Source of the DNA: Marinobacter szutsaonensis
GTDB taxonomy: Bacteria; Pseudomonadota; Gammaproteobacteria; Pseudomonadales; Oleiphilaceae
Assembly (NCBI RefSeq): GCF_039523335.1
Contig: NZ_BAAAFC010000001.1
Span: 1,922,001-1,986,000, forward strand
DNA: 64,000 bases
Reading direction: 5' to 3'
Shown in pieces: positions 37,149 through 46,312 of this stretch. Position 1 is the first letter of the stretch, and every line of letters begins with the position of its first letter. A model generated the notes under the pieces. The model was given only the letters and a program-made list of their open reading frames with translations. It did no database searches and had not been told where the DNA came from. The position numbers and the translations under genes are program-made.

Positions 37149-37655
37149 TCAGAACTGGTACTTCAGGCCGACCCGGCCGGTATCAAACTCCGGTCCGTTA
37201 TTGGTGACCTGCCCGTTGAAGTCATCCTCGTCGACATCCACGTTGTAGCGGTTGTATTCCGCAAATGCCGTCAGCTGTGGCGTCACACGGAAGTCCACGC
37301 CGGCGCCCACAAAGGGACTCACTTCGTCGTAGGTTTCGCTCTCGTCGAAAGCATCTACATCCATCGCGGAGACGAAAGCACCCGCTTTATCGTAGACACC
37401 AAAGCTGTCGGTGAGCGGCAGTCGGCCGATCGCGCTTAGCCCGGCACCCTTGAGCTTGGCGTCCACATCATCCTCGCCGAAGTTGCCGAAATCGATGTAT
37501 TCCGCCTCCAGGGCAAAGAACGGCGTGAACTGGTAACCCAGTGCCACACCCAGCAGATCGTTCTCATCCTCGAACTCACCGCCGTGGGACTTGTAACCAC
37601 CGTAACTGCCACTGATGTACGGCCCGGCCGGGTCAGCTGGCCAGTGATGCCTCAT
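37149..37655 (-). pseudogene. Outer-membrane beta-barrel protein lacking its signal peptide
   Basis: The 168 residues look like the mature part of an opacity/OmpW-like 8-strand barrel: GPYISGSYGGYKSHGGEF, LLGVALGYQFTPFFALEAEY, VSPFVGAGVDFRVTPQLTAFAEYN and a C-terminal aromatic strand GRVGLKYQF. The expected signal peptide is missing: the frame begins inside the end of the YdcH-like gene (stop at 37633) and runs straight into mature sequence. Without a signal the protein cannot reach the outer membrane, so this is probably a remnant left by a deletion that joined it to the neighbour. An unrecognised start or a sequencing frameshift upstream are alternatives. Confidence 0.65.
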
Positions 37656-37890
37656 ACTCGCGAATCATTGAGTAAAGCTGATCCTTCAGATGCAAACGCT
37701 GTTTCTTCTGCTCTTCAAGGTATTCATCCGAAGTGTTCTCCGCTCCACTTTCGATGCGATGAATTTCATGGTCCAGTTCGTGGTACTCGTCGAACAGCTT
37801 CGCGAAGTGCGTGCTACCGGTTTTCAGCATGTGAATCGCTTCGCGGGATTCAGGCAACTCGTGGATCAGATCGTGCTTTTCTAGGGTCAT
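37633..37890 (-). CDS. YdcH family protein (DUF465)
   Basis: 85-residue, highly charged helical protein that matches the YdcH/DUF465 family: HMLKTGSTHFAKLFDEYHELDHEIHRIESG followed by EEQKKQRLHLKDQLYSMIREYEA. The family is common in proteobacteria and forms short coiled coils; no biochemical role is known. It starts from ATG and overlaps the beginning of the barrel remnant by about 20 bases, consistent with a deletion junction just behind it. Confidence 0.88.
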   Translation of the reverse strand: MTLEKHDLIHELPESREAIHMLKTGSTHFAKLFDEYHELDHEIHRIESGAENTSDEYLEEQKKQRLHLKDQLYSMIREYEASLAS

Positions 37891-37973
37891 GGTTGGCTCC
37901 TGCCAGGATGAAACAAAGTCGTTATGCTCAGTCTAGGAAACCATCGCCCTTGCCATCTTGACGTCGGTCAACA

Positions 37974-38828
37974 TCACTGTGTGGAGGCCGCTTCCGGCTC
38001 GTCCTGACGGACCCTGAGAAAGCTGGCAAAGCGGGGAAGCCCGGTCGCCGTGTAGCCGTGGTGCTTGAAGGTGATCTGTTGCCCCGGTTGCGGTGGGTTG
38101 GTCCGTTCTTCGTCCGAAAACCCGGAACCGATGCGAAACTGACGACCATCCGGCAACTCCACCAGCAATGAGCCCAGCAGTCCCCGATATTTGCCGTGCC
38201 CCTCGATGTGGTCTACGACCACTGCCTCGGCATCCTGGAAGGTCTTCACTTTCAGCAGGTCATCCGACCGCCCTGCCTGATAGAGGCTACTCCTGCGTTT
38301 AAGCATCACCCCTTCGCCGCCGGCCGCCACGATCCTGTTCAACTCCGCGATCAGGGCCTCGTGGTCGGATACCGGGCGTTGTTCCACCAACTTCAGGTGG
38401 TTTGACCCTGAGGCCCGGATCAATTGCTTCAACTTTTCGTAGCGTTTGGAGAACGGAGTATCCGGAATCGGGAGATCGAAAACGTGGAAGGCAACCTGTC
38501 GCCAGCTCGCCTCGTCCGGCCTGGCGGTTCGAACAATGCCCGAGAGCTCGGCAAACCGTCCCCGCCCCAGCCAAAGCTCACCATCGAGCGAATGCGTCGG
38601 AAAATCCTCGGTGAACCAATGCGGGGCTTGATACACATGCCCGCCCCGGGACCACAGCTTTTCGCCATCCCAGTAGGCCCGAACCCCATCAAGCTTTTCA
38701 CTGACCCAGTAGTCGGCGAGATTGACGCCCTTCTGGTAGACATTCGCCAGTGGCAGGGGGCGAGGTTCTGGATAGGCGTGACCGGCAACAAACACAAGAA
38801 GCAGTAACAGGGCCGCGATGCACCTCAC
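37974..38828 (-). CDS. Secreted ATP-dependent DNA ligase (LigE type)
   Basis: 284-residue small ATP-dependent DNA ligase with an N-terminal signal peptide (RCIAALLLLLVFVAGHAYPEP), as in the periplasmic LigE group found in marine and competent proteobacteria. The adenylation lysine is in SEKLDGVRAYW. Further motifs are LDGELWLGRG, GGEGVMLKRR and DDLLKVKTF, then a short OB fold (DGRQFRIGSGFSDEERTNPP). The GTG at 38828 is chosen: it puts the signal peptide at the N-terminus and overlaps the upstream stop as GTGA; a longer frame to 38945 lies inside the neighbouring gene. Proposed family roles include repair of imported or extracellular DNA. Confidence 0.9.
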   Translation of the reverse strand: MRCIAALLLLLVFVAGHAYPEPRPLPLANVYQKGVNLADYWVSEKLDGVRAYWDGEKLWSRGGHVYQAPHWFTEDFPTHSLDGELWLGRGRFAELSGIVRTARPDEASWRQVAFHVFDLPIPDTPFSKRYEKLKQLIRASGSNHLKLVEQRPVSDHEALIAELNRIVAAGGEGVMLKRRSSLYQAGRSDDLLKVKTFQDAEAVVVDHIEGHGKYRGLLGSLLVELPDGRQFRIGSGFSDEERTNPPQPGQQITFKHHGYTATGLPRFASFLRVRQDEPEAASTQ

Positions 38829-39850
38829 ACCATGGCTCCGGCATTCAGGTTCGGGACACTGTCCTGCATTCGGTCCCTCAGCTGGTGCCACGGGAATTCC
38901 CGGATGGCATTGAGATGGGCGGGGTAGCCTTCGTTCTCCCACCACTCAAGGTCCAGCGTGGCCCAGTAGTCTGCCCGGCGGCCACGATTGCCGGCGGCGT
39001 CGTACTCTGCGGTGGTGGGATCCAGGTGCCGATAGGGCTCCAGCGCCGGAATATCAGGCAGCGGCTGGCTCACATCCATATAACGTTGCAGCTCGTCCCA
39101 GTGGGCATAGAGTTCGTGCTTGAGTGTGGAGTGCACAGACGCCACAGCGGTCTGCCACCCGCTATACCGGTGACGCAGCTGGAGCTTGCAGCTGGTAGGG
39201 CCTTTGGGGTTCACATGAAAGGAAATGTAGGGATCAAACTCGATAAACGGCGCCTCGAAGGTTTCCTCCCGCCAGGTACGGAGCTTCACCATCCCGGTCG
39301 GACGAAAGAAGCCGCAGCCCAGATCCTTGACGATGAAGTCGGGGTGGCGTTCGAGGAACCAGGTGAAGGGGTAACGGAAGAAGAGGTGTAAAGCGATGAT
39401 CGCTAACATTGGCCAGGTAGCATATTGGAGAGCAGGAAGGAGTCCACCTTTTATCACCCCCATCAAGAAGGTCAGGAAAGCGCAGACCATCCAAAAACGA
39501 AACATAAATTGGTCCGCAAATCCGCCTGCGAACATGAGTAAAAGCTGCCACCGGGTTTTGATGAAGTCCGTCGGCATGACTTGATGCGTCCACTTTGGGC
39601 CTGCCAGGCGCGTTGCTCCGTTACCCTTTGCTCTTTTCTGGTAAATCCCGACCGAGCTGGGCTTCAAATGAATATCGAGCCCAGCGTAGTGCCCCCAAGG
39701 GAGGCGTTCTATGAAATCCCCGCCTTCCAATGCCTTGGCAAAACCACCCGGGTCCTCAAGTGGTTTTTGTAATGGGATAGCGTCGGATCGGAAGGCGTTT
39801 TCACTATACTCAGCCATTCGCTCCGCCAAATTAATTTTCCCATTCGACAT
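38825..39850 (-). CDS. Membrane protein of T6SS cargo island, candidate immunity protein
   Basis: 341-residue protein I cannot assign to a named family with confidence. Two to three hydrophobic helices lie around residues 118-170 (FRFWMVCAFLTFLMGVIKGG and WPMLAIIALHLFF); the rest is soluble, with tryptophan-rich C-terminal sequence (DYWATLDLEWWENEGYP). It overlaps the 3' end of the large effector gene by 20 bases and the ligase gene start by four. Position directly after a VgrG-DUF4123-effector run and its membrane location fit an immunity protein against a membrane-active toxin. A secreted accessory protein is also possible. Confidence 0.75.
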   Translation of the reverse strand: MSNGKINLAERMAEYSENAFRSDAIPLQKPLEDPGGFAKALEGGDFIERLPWGHYAGLDIHLKPSSVGIYQKRAKGNGATRLAGPKWTHQVMPTDFIKTRWQLLLMFAGGFADQFMFRFWMVCAFLTFLMGVIKGGLLPALQYATWPMLAIIALHLFFRYPFTWFLERHPDFIVKDLGCGFFRPTGMVKLRTWREETFEAPFIEFDPYISFHVNPKGPTSCKLQLRHRYSGWQTAVASVHSTLKHELYAHWDELQRYMDVSQPLPDIPALEPYRHLDPTTAEYDAAGNRGRRADYWATLDLEWWENEGYPAHLNAIREFPWHQLRDRMQDSVPNLNAGAMV

Positions 39851-42800
39851 CCAGGTCCTCCATGGTGTGGGTCACTTTCCGGGTTGTGTATTTCTGTGTT
39901 TCTCGATGCCAGACATCCACAGTAAAGATAAGCGACAAACGCTTGACGCTATAGCGGGTCTTCACCCGTTCGTATCTTCCCGCAGATATCAGATCCGACA
40001 ACTGGGTTTTAGCGATCAGGAAGTCGACCGACTGACGATCAGGGTCGTAACGCTCCTCAATGCCCCGACCAATTCGTCCGGAACGAGTAGCCAGTGTCTG
40101 AGTCTGCCAACCACCTGCCGGATTCGGCCCGAGGATTCGAAAAAGTTCCTCCTCATAGGCGATTTCGAGCTCAATTTCAGCTGGCTCGCCGGTTATCGCC
40201 AAGGCGGGACTGGCAAAGGTCAAGACAGTCTGTGCGTGCCCCTCCCATGCGTTTAGCCCATGCCTATTCAGCCATTCGGACATGCGTTCGTTCTCAATCC
40301 GACGAAGAGCCACCGGAGTCATCGCTTTGATAAGTTCGATATAGGCGAGGCCCTCATCCTCGAAAACTTCATCCCTTTCCTCTTGGTCGCCGGAAAAAGG
40401 GCCCGCTCTGAGCCATTGGCTGACGGCATCATCCTTGAGTCGGTGGTAGACAGCTTCCCCAAAGACATAGATCGCAAACCCCAACGCGGTGACGTAGCCA
40501 GTGGCAACTGTCCCACCCCATCTCGCGGCGGCCGGCAACAACTTCCCTAACACAGCCTGCACGGTTTGAACCGATGACCGTTCAACCGCTCGTCGACCCG
40601 CCGGGGTCAATATGCGGGCGGCTATGATATCGGCGCTTGCCATCGTTACAACGCCAGACGCCTGAATCAACTGAGCCGAGCCGATTCCCCAACGACGGTT
40701 TACAAACGAGGCCACCGCATCACCCAGAATCAGGGCGGTGGTAAACATACCGGCCAGCCAACTACCCGCTTCCAAGTGGTTACGGACCACCGAATTCGCG
40801 AAACGGTCGTTCGAGCCGAATTGTTCTGCAAGACTTTTGAACCACTGCGCCTCGCTTTTCCATTTTGCGACTTCGCTAGCCAGTTGCCCGGACTGTTTGG
40901 GCAGAAGCCCGATCAGCTGAGCGGAACTTATGCCCAAATCAGCCAGGGCACTCATTGCTCCAACAATAGTCCGAATTTCTGTGAGCTCGAAGTCGCTAGC
41001 CGCATTCTGGAAGTTCCACAAATCAAACACCACCAAAATCCCCGGCAACCCCACCGGACTGGAGGTACTCTGATGCAGCCAGTGCCGTACCCTTTGGTCC
41101 TTGACGGTACCATCAAAAGCGTCAGCCTCTGCGAGCCTCAGGGACGCTGCCATCGCCGTCCCGGAAGTCAGGGTCTGACCGCTTTCATCCACAACCTCGA
41201 GCACCACAAACGCCCGGCCTTCCTCGGAGCCTTCCAGCTGGACCCGGGTCCGGCCTGGAATCGCCGCCTGGGCAAAACCTTCAAAAGCCCCCTGGATCCG
41301 GCGGACTTCCGCACTGAATGTGGCGCCTTTCTGCTGGAGTTCTTTCTGGATCGTACCCAGCCACCATTGGGCTACGCCGCCAGCTATGCCTGAAAAAGCA
41401 CTGCTCGCAGATCTTGTCGAAGCGAGGATCGCTGCGGTATCAGGCGCTCGGGTCTCTGATTGGTGATCAGCCAGCTCCCGGACAACGTTGCCCTCCAGTA
41501 CCCGCAGGCTCTGGCTTCGGTCTTCCAGGGCAGCAACCATGGCCCGGAGGGTTTCAGCGTTGGCATCGCCAATCTGGCATTCCTGCCGATTTTTATCGAA
41601 TGGCAGCAACATTGTCCCCACCGGGTGCTCACCCCGGGCGATGCGGAGCGCCAGCATTTCAGCACTTTGCCCCGCCTCCTCGTCAACTTCCTGGGGCAAC
41701 AGCAGGGGATCAATGCGACCTGCGGGCAACGACAGCACCTGAAGGATGGGCACCGTCTGGTAGAAACCGGCGACAGCATTGCCCGTCTCCAGGGCAAACA
41801 GGTCACGGAGCACCGCAGTCAGGCTCTCCGGTTGTGTATTCTCCAGCATGCGGACAATGGCCACCTGTGCCTCTTTCACAAACTCGCGAATCGCCCTGCG
41901 TTCGACGTCATAGATCGTTCGACAGAGACGGCCCTCCTCACTGTCATCCAGCCGGTTGTCGAACCAGCCACCGTCGATGTACAGCGGATTGTCTCTGCCA
42001 TCGGGAAGCACCCTGCGCCGGAAGTTGTTGTGGAACAGCTCCGCCGTGACACCGAAGGGCCGTTTCTTGACGTTATCCACCAGGGCCAACAACAGCGCGA
42101 GGGAGGCATTGACCTGCCCCACCAAATGCCGGGCAGCCTGAAGGGGATCCCTCAGGTGAAGGGTGAGCAGATCGCGATCCCGGAGTGATGCGAACGCATC
42201 GGTACCTTCGGTGAGATCCCGAAGCCTTCCCCCCCGGAGATGGGTGTGACGCCAACCCGGAAACAGGAAAGGCGTCTCAATGAAATAGTCGGCGTCGACG
42301 CTCGCGTCGTCTGACTCAATGGCCTCGCGTTGTGCCACCAGTGCCTGCTGAGCCGAGCCGGTTTCCCGGCCGTTTACATCACGCAGCCAGTGTCCAGGGC
42401 AGGTGTGCTCGCGCTCGATTGTATGCTCTCTTGAGCGCATAGGAGGCATGGCATCCATCCGGCACCAGTCCGTTCCGGGATGTCCCGGATGACGTCCCAA
42501 GAATGCCCGAACCGCTCCGGCGTCACGGCATCGCTGATTACGAAGTGACTGATCCTCCTCCATGGCCTGAACATAATGCCAGGCCCATTGCGTCTCGCTG
42601 AACGCCAGCTGAATCTCATCGCAGACATCACACCCGAGCAGTCGAGCCGGCACTTGGATCACGTCGATTTCCGGCCCGACCGGTACACGGTCGTTCGCTC
42701 GATCCGGAGTACTCGCCCGGACTGGAGCGAGATCAGTGTCACGCATGACCGGCGCCCCATCATTTACGGTCATGACAGACAATTCTCGCCACAGCCGGCC

Positions 42801-43250
42801 ACGGAAAAAGATATAGATCCAGCCGGTGCGCATGGGCGCCGGGATAGCTTCATCAAAACCGCTAACCGGACGATTCCGGGTCAGCTCGCCGGCATCACAA
42901 AACAGCGTCGGATGAACGGAGACCATCAGGTTGCCCTGGTATTCCCGTTGAGGCGGTTTCAGAGCCTGCGGGCCAATCTTCTCGCTCTCGATTACCGGAA
43001 TCACGACCTTTTTGCTTTCACCCTGGAGTTCCAGCACAAGTGAACGCTTTTTGGATGCTTTCAGATGGCCAGCCAGGATGGGGCCCATTCGGCCGCGCCG
43101 GTCCGCACACGGTTCCATGGGAATCACTTCCACCTGATCACCGTTCCGCTCATGAAGGCAGTAGTGATGGCCTGCGAGAGATTGCTCTCCGGTCAGTTCC
43201 AGCCAGAACGTTCTGGACGGTGTACAGGGTGGTGCCTTGATGGCTGACAT
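39831..43250 (-). CDS. Large putative type VI secretion effector
   Basis: 1139-residue protein encoded behind VgrG and a DUF4123 adaptor, the classical place for a T6SS cargo effector. The N-terminal about 350 residues include FWLELTGEQSLAGHHYCLHE and a cysteine-containing VPARLLGCDVCDEIQLAFSE region, reminiscent of adaptor-loaded N-terminal domains of VasX-like toxins, but I cannot confirm a MIX or VasX domain. Long helical regions follow, and hydrophobic helices lie near residues 831-852 and 910-930 (TALGFAIYVFGEAVY), compatible with a pore-forming toxin. The C-terminal 200 residues are soluble. No enzymatic toxin motif is evident. Confidence 0.8.
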   Translation of the reverse strand: MSAIKAPPCTPSRTFWLELTGEQSLAGHHYCLHERNGDQVEVIPMEPCADRRGRMGPILAGHLKASKKRSLVLELQGESKKVVIPVIESEKIGPQALKPPQREYQGNLMVSVHPTLFCDAGELTRNRPVSGFDEAIPAPMRTGWIYIFFRGRLWRELSVMTVNDGAPVMRDTDLAPVRASTPDRANDRVPVGPEIDVIQVPARLLGCDVCDEIQLAFSETQWAWHYVQAMEEDQSLRNQRCRDAGAVRAFLGRHPGHPGTDWCRMDAMPPMRSREHTIEREHTCPGHWLRDVNGRETGSAQQALVAQREAIESDDASVDADYFIETPFLFPGWRHTHLRGGRLRDLTEGTDAFASLRDRDLLTLHLRDPLQAARHLVGQVNASLALLLALVDNVKKRPFGVTAELFHNNFRRRVLPDGRDNPLYIDGGWFDNRLDDSEEGRLCRTIYDVERRAIREFVKEAQVAIVRMLENTQPESLTAVLRDLFALETGNAVAGFYQTVPILQVLSLPAGRIDPLLLPQEVDEEAGQSAEMLALRIARGEHPVGTMLLPFDKNRQECQIGDANAETLRAMVAALEDRSQSLRVLEGNVVRELADHQSETRAPDTAAILASTRSASSAFSGIAGGVAQWWLGTIQKELQQKGATFSAEVRRIQGAFEGFAQAAIPGRTRVQLEGSEEGRAFVVLEVVDESGQTLTSGTAMAASLRLAEADAFDGTVKDQRVRHWLHQSTSSPVGLPGILVVFDLWNFQNAASDFELTEIRTIVGAMSALADLGISSAQLIGLLPKQSGQLASEVAKWKSEAQWFKSLAEQFGSNDRFANSVVRNHLEAGSWLAGMFTTALILGDAVASFVNRRWGIGSAQLIQASGVVTMASADIIAARILTPAGRRAVERSSVQTVQAVLGKLLPAAARWGGTVATGYVTALGFAIYVFGEAVYHRLKDDAVSQWLRAGPFSGDQEERDEVFEDEGLAYIELIKAMTPVALRRIENERMSEWLNRHGLNAWEGHAQTVLTFASPALAITGEPAEIELEIAYEEELFRILGPNPAGGWQTQTLATRSGRIGRGIEERYDPDRQSVDFLIAKTQLSDLISAGRYERVKTRYSVKRLSLIFTVDVWHRETQKYTTRKVTHTMEDLDVEWEN

Positions 43251-43305
43251 TGTTGAAATTCCTTTTCTTCAGGCCCGCACATCCTGCGCAGGCCGATCCT
43301 TACAA

Positions 43306-43929
43306 TTAGCGGGAAAACCCGTGCATCGAGGTCAAGAGCCGTTCAAAGGCGGCATCCTGCTCATGGTTCAGGCCACGGAAGTCTTCCTTGATACCGACCC
43401 TACTCGACCAATCAACCTCGCCTCCGCGATCAATACTCCACATCAGCAGATCCCCTTTTCCCATCAGGCTGACGAGCGCTTCAGGCCGGCACGCGGCCAT
43501 CATCTCAAGAAAACGGCTGTCGTAGGGGCGCAGGAAGCACGGCCCGTATTGCTCCAACTGAACCATCAGGCTTTGCCGGAAGCCGGCCAGTGCCTCATCC
43601 GGCTCCCGGCCGGACACGAGTACCAACACTGCTTCATCCGCCGCCCATCCGGTGACAGCGTGCTTACAGAGCAAGCTATCGGAAGTGGTCGCCACCACAA
43701 TGGGACCGGCGTCTCGGTCCCGCTCAAATGACGTTTGATCAAATAGCCAGCACCAATCCGGATCATCGTCCAAGGTATAAATTTGCCGTAGCACCTCCCC
43801 CTCTTCATACCTCGCGGCATCAATGATCAGCAGGCAACCTTGGTCTCGGGCAATCCGATGACGATCAAGCATTTGCCGGAAACCCGACGGCCTTTTACAC
43901 ATGGCTGGTGCAAGGACAGTTGCGGACAT
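43306..43929 (-). CDS. DUF4123 domain protein, T6SS effector adaptor
   Basis: 207-residue adaptor (Tap/TEC type) that loads a cargo effector onto its VgrG. The DUF4123 pattern is visible: CLLIIDAARYEEGEVLRQIYTLDDDPDWCWLF, a central LLCKHAVTGWAADEAVLVLVSG, and FLRPYDSRFLEMMAACRPEA with the family's FRPYD-like block. It overlaps the vgrG 3' end by 35 bases, and the effector gene begins 55 bases after its stop. The ATG at 43929 is used; a methionine ten residues in is an alternative. Confidence 0.88.
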   Translation of the reverse strand: MSATVLAPAMCKRPSGFRQMLDRHRIARDQGCLLIIDAARYEEGEVLRQIYTLDDDPDWCWLFDQTSFERDRDAGPIVVATTSDSLLCKHAVTGWAADEAVLVLVSGREPDEALAGFRQSLMVQLEQYGPCFLRPYDSRFLEMMAACRPEALVSLMGKGDLLMWSIDRGGEVDWSSRVGIKEDFRGLNHEQDAAFERLLTSMHGFSR

Positions 43930-46012
43930 CGCAGGTTCCGTCGAGTTTTTTCTGGCAAAGTTGCTGCGCTGGCGCCCTTTCCGAAGCTGCCGTCAACAGA
44001 GCGGTCCTGAAGCCAGGGGAGGCAGCCGCGTCCGATCGCTGGCCAGCATCGGCAATCTGAGCGGGCGCCACGACAATTCCTTGTTCCCTGACCACTTCCG
44101 GCGTCTCCGGTATCCGGACCTTTTGCCCGCCACCTTTACCTGGCGAGCCACCGGCATTCATCCTGATAGCCGCGCCCCCCATGGCAACGCCACCAGGGTC
44201 GATCTTCACAAAACTACCCCCGGCCTTGAGCGTGATCTCGGCACCGGCCTCGATCACCGCTTTCTGACCGGCCTTGATGTGCAGTTCGGTGCCGGACTCA
44301 CTGAGCCAGGCGGTACCGGCTTTCAGATGGAGGGTGCCTGTTACGTTGAGACTGTGGTCCTTGCCGGTCTGTTCGCGCTTGTCGCTGTCCACGGTCAGGT
44401 GAAAGGAGCCTTTGGTGTGGCTGTGACAGTCGTTTTCCACGGTCAGGTGACTGTCGTTCCGGATAACCTCGGTGCGGTTGTGCTGGATGAGCAGGTCCAG
44501 GTCTTTCTGGGCGTGGAGGTAGATCTGTTCTTCTCCGGCCTCGTCTTCAAAGCGCAGTTCGTTGCTGCCCTCGCCCTTGTGGGTTTTGGTTTTCAGGGTG
44601 GTGCGGGTCTTGTGCGCCGGTAGTTCGTACGGTGGCTGATTGGTGGCGTGGTAGGTATGTCCGGTGATGATAGGTTGGTCCGGATCGCCGTCCAGGAAGC
44701 TGACGATCACTTCGTGGCCGATGCGGGGTAATGCCATGAAACCGTACTGGCCACCGGCCCAGCCCTGGCTGACCCGGAGCCAGGCGCTGCTGTGTTCGTT
44801 GTTGCTGGAGTAGCGATCCCAGGGAAAACGGACTTTCACCCGGCCATGCTCGTCGCAGTGGATTTCCTCGCCCTCTGGGCCGGTGACGAGGGCGATCTGG
44901 GGGCCATCCATGAGAGGTTTGTGCGTGCTCCTCGGTCGCCAGGTTCTGTCCGCCGGAACCACGTTGAAGAAGTTGTGGTAAGTGGTGGGCTCCTGGCCGC
45001 CCTCCTCTTCTAGGGCCTGGGGCTGTTTGCCCGTGTGGGTGACGGCCGTGATCAGCCACTCCCGGTTCAGAACTTCATTCTCGTGGTCGGTGAGCGGGAG
45101 TTTGGCGCCAGGCGTGAAGTCCGGCCGGTTGCTCTCGCCATGGCCGGTGGCCGCATCGTTTCTCAAAGCGTCCAGGCGGGCCCGGGTGAAGGGCTGGCCA
45201 CTGGCATCGGCCTTGTAGCGGCCGGGGTAGTCGTAGTGCTGGTAGTCTTCCCGGTGGTTCAGGTCGGCCGCGCCCTGCTCGTGCATCAGGGCGTAGGCGG
45301 GATTTTTGAAGGTGTAGTCCTTGAGGGCCACCGAGGCGGCCCGGATCCGCTCCTGGTACCGGAAGCGGAAGATGCACGGCTGCCGGGTACTATCCCCGGC
45401 CCGGCCATTGTAAGGTGCCGGCGCCAGTTTCGGGGCATCGCCGTGGTGATCGGCAAACACCAGGGCCGGCTGCTCTTCCCCATCCACGCTGCCGTGCTGG
45501 TAGCGGTAGTGCCAGCCTTCCTCCGCGGCCAGCCTCTCGATAAAGGCCAGGTCGCTTTCCCGGTGCTGGACGCAGTATTCGCGCACTTCAGGAGCCCGCT
45601 TTAGGTCAAAGATCGTATCCACGATGCCCCGCTCTTCCAACAGGATTCGGATAATGACCTCGGTATTCTGACCCTGGAAAATGCGGCTGTTGTGCATCAG
45701 GCCGAGGCGCCGGAGCGGAGGCTGGAACAGCACCTCGTATCGGGTGCGGCGATGACCGGTGTCGCCCCGGGCGAATTCGTTGACCACGCCGGTGAAGCGG
45801 CGCAGGGGGTGGCCGTCCTGCCAGACCACCAGGTCGACGGGTTGTTCCAGCATGGCTTCGGCGGAGATGTCGGGGTCGGTGCTGGCCAGTTCCAGTCGGC
45901 CCTGGAACAGCTCGGAGAGGCGCTCGGTCAGCGCGAAGGCGACCACGGCGAAATGATCAGAGGGGAAGTCACCGACACGGGCGGTGAACTGCAATCCGCT
46001 TGCCTGGGGCAT
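43895..46012 (-). CDS. vgrG: Type VI secretion system spike protein VgrG
   Basis: 705-residue trimeric spike that caps the T6SS tube. The N-terminal gp44/gp27-like part (about 1-380) includes EQPVDLVVWQDGHPLRRFTGVV and LIERLAAEEGWHYRYQH-like blocks; the OB-fold/gp5 part includes VTGPEGEEIHCDEHGRVKVRFPWDR and PRIGHEVIVSFLDGDPDQPIITG. A C-terminal repetitive beta stretch (DUF2345-like, KTHKGEGSNELRFEDEAGEEQ to EITLKAGGSFVKIDPGGV) forms the needle. The last about 70 residues, after GSPGKGGGQKVRIPETP, are extra and probably contact cargo. No other T6SS structural gene is in the window, so it is an orphan island using machinery encoded elsewhere. Confidence 0.95.
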   Translation of the reverse strand: MPQASGLQFTARVGDFPSDHFAVVAFALTERLSELFQGRLELASTDPDISAEAMLEQPVDLVVWQDGHPLRRFTGVVNEFARGDTGHRRTRYEVLFQPPLRRLGLMHNSRIFQGQNTEVIIRILLEERGIVDTIFDLKRAPEVREYCVQHRESDLAFIERLAAEEGWHYRYQHGSVDGEEQPALVFADHHGDAPKLAPAPYNGRAGDSTRQPCIFRFRYQERIRAASVALKDYTFKNPAYALMHEQGAADLNHREDYQHYDYPGRYKADASGQPFTRARLDALRNDAATGHGESNRPDFTPGAKLPLTDHENEVLNREWLITAVTHTGKQPQALEEEGGQEPTTYHNFFNVVPADRTWRPRSTHKPLMDGPQIALVTGPEGEEIHCDEHGRVKVRFPWDRYSSNNEHSSAWLRVSQGWAGGQYGFMALPRIGHEVIVSFLDGDPDQPIITGHTYHATNQPPYELPAHKTRTTLKTKTHKGEGSNELRFEDEAGEEQIYLHAQKDLDLLIQHNRTEVIRNDSHLTVENDCHSHTKGSFHLTVDSDKREQTGKDHSLNVTGTLHLKAGTAWLSESGTELHIKAGQKAVIEAGAEITLKAGGSFVKIDPGGVAMGGAAIRMNAGGSPGKGGGQKVRIPETPEVVREQGIVVAPAQIADAGQRSDAAASPGFRTALLTAASERAPAQQLCQKKLDGTCDVRNCPCTSHV

Positions 46013-46158
46013 GTCTTCAGTCCTTGAAGGGTTGATTCGGTCCGTTGAATCGGTGCGGGAAAACTAGCCATCGGATCCTTGATGGGTGGTCCCGCAGAGT
46101 TGGGAAAGGTACCAGTGCGTTTGGAGAAAATCCAGAGTGGGGAGATGAGATTGAAGAT

Positions 46159-46188
46159 GGGGTCAGATGAACAAGTTCATCAGACCCC
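46159..46188. repeat. Palindromic repeat, copy 6
   Basis: 30-base inverted repeat, GGGGTCAGATGAA and TTCATCAGACCCC, sharing the right-arm substitution of copy 2. Confidence 0.85.
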
Positions 46189-46201
46189 TGAGTATGGCCT
46201 T

Positions 46202-46231
46202 GGGGTCTGAAGAAAGCCTTCTTCTGACCCC
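46202..46231. repeat. Palindromic repeat, copy 7 (GAAGAA variant)
   Basis: 30-base inverted repeat, GGGGTCTGAAGAA and TTCTTCTGACCCC, same arm type as copy 5. Confidence 0.85.
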
Positions 46232-46266
46232 GGTTTTAGGCGCGAACTCGGAGGGGGACTGAAGAT

Positions 46267-46296
46267 GGGGTCAGATGAACGCTTTCATCTGACCCC
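46267..46296. repeat. Palindromic repeat, copy 8
   Basis: 30-base near-perfect palindrome, GGGGTCAGATGAA and TTCATCTGACCCC, 16 bases from the stop codon of the liv binding-protein gene. Confidence 0.88.
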
Positions 46297-46312
46297 GACT
46301 TTACCGGCGATC

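Larger units (their letters stand above)
46013..46312. other. Intergenic region with three palindromes
   Basis: 300 bases between the vgrG start and the stop of the liv binding-protein gene. The right half is filled by palindromic repeats at 46159, 46202 and 46267; the left part should hold the vgrG promoter, which I cannot pinpoint. Confidence 0.6.

Noticed and set aside
38829..38945. Longer N-terminus for the DNA ligase
   Set aside because: It would bury the signal peptide inside the protein and lies within the upstream gene.
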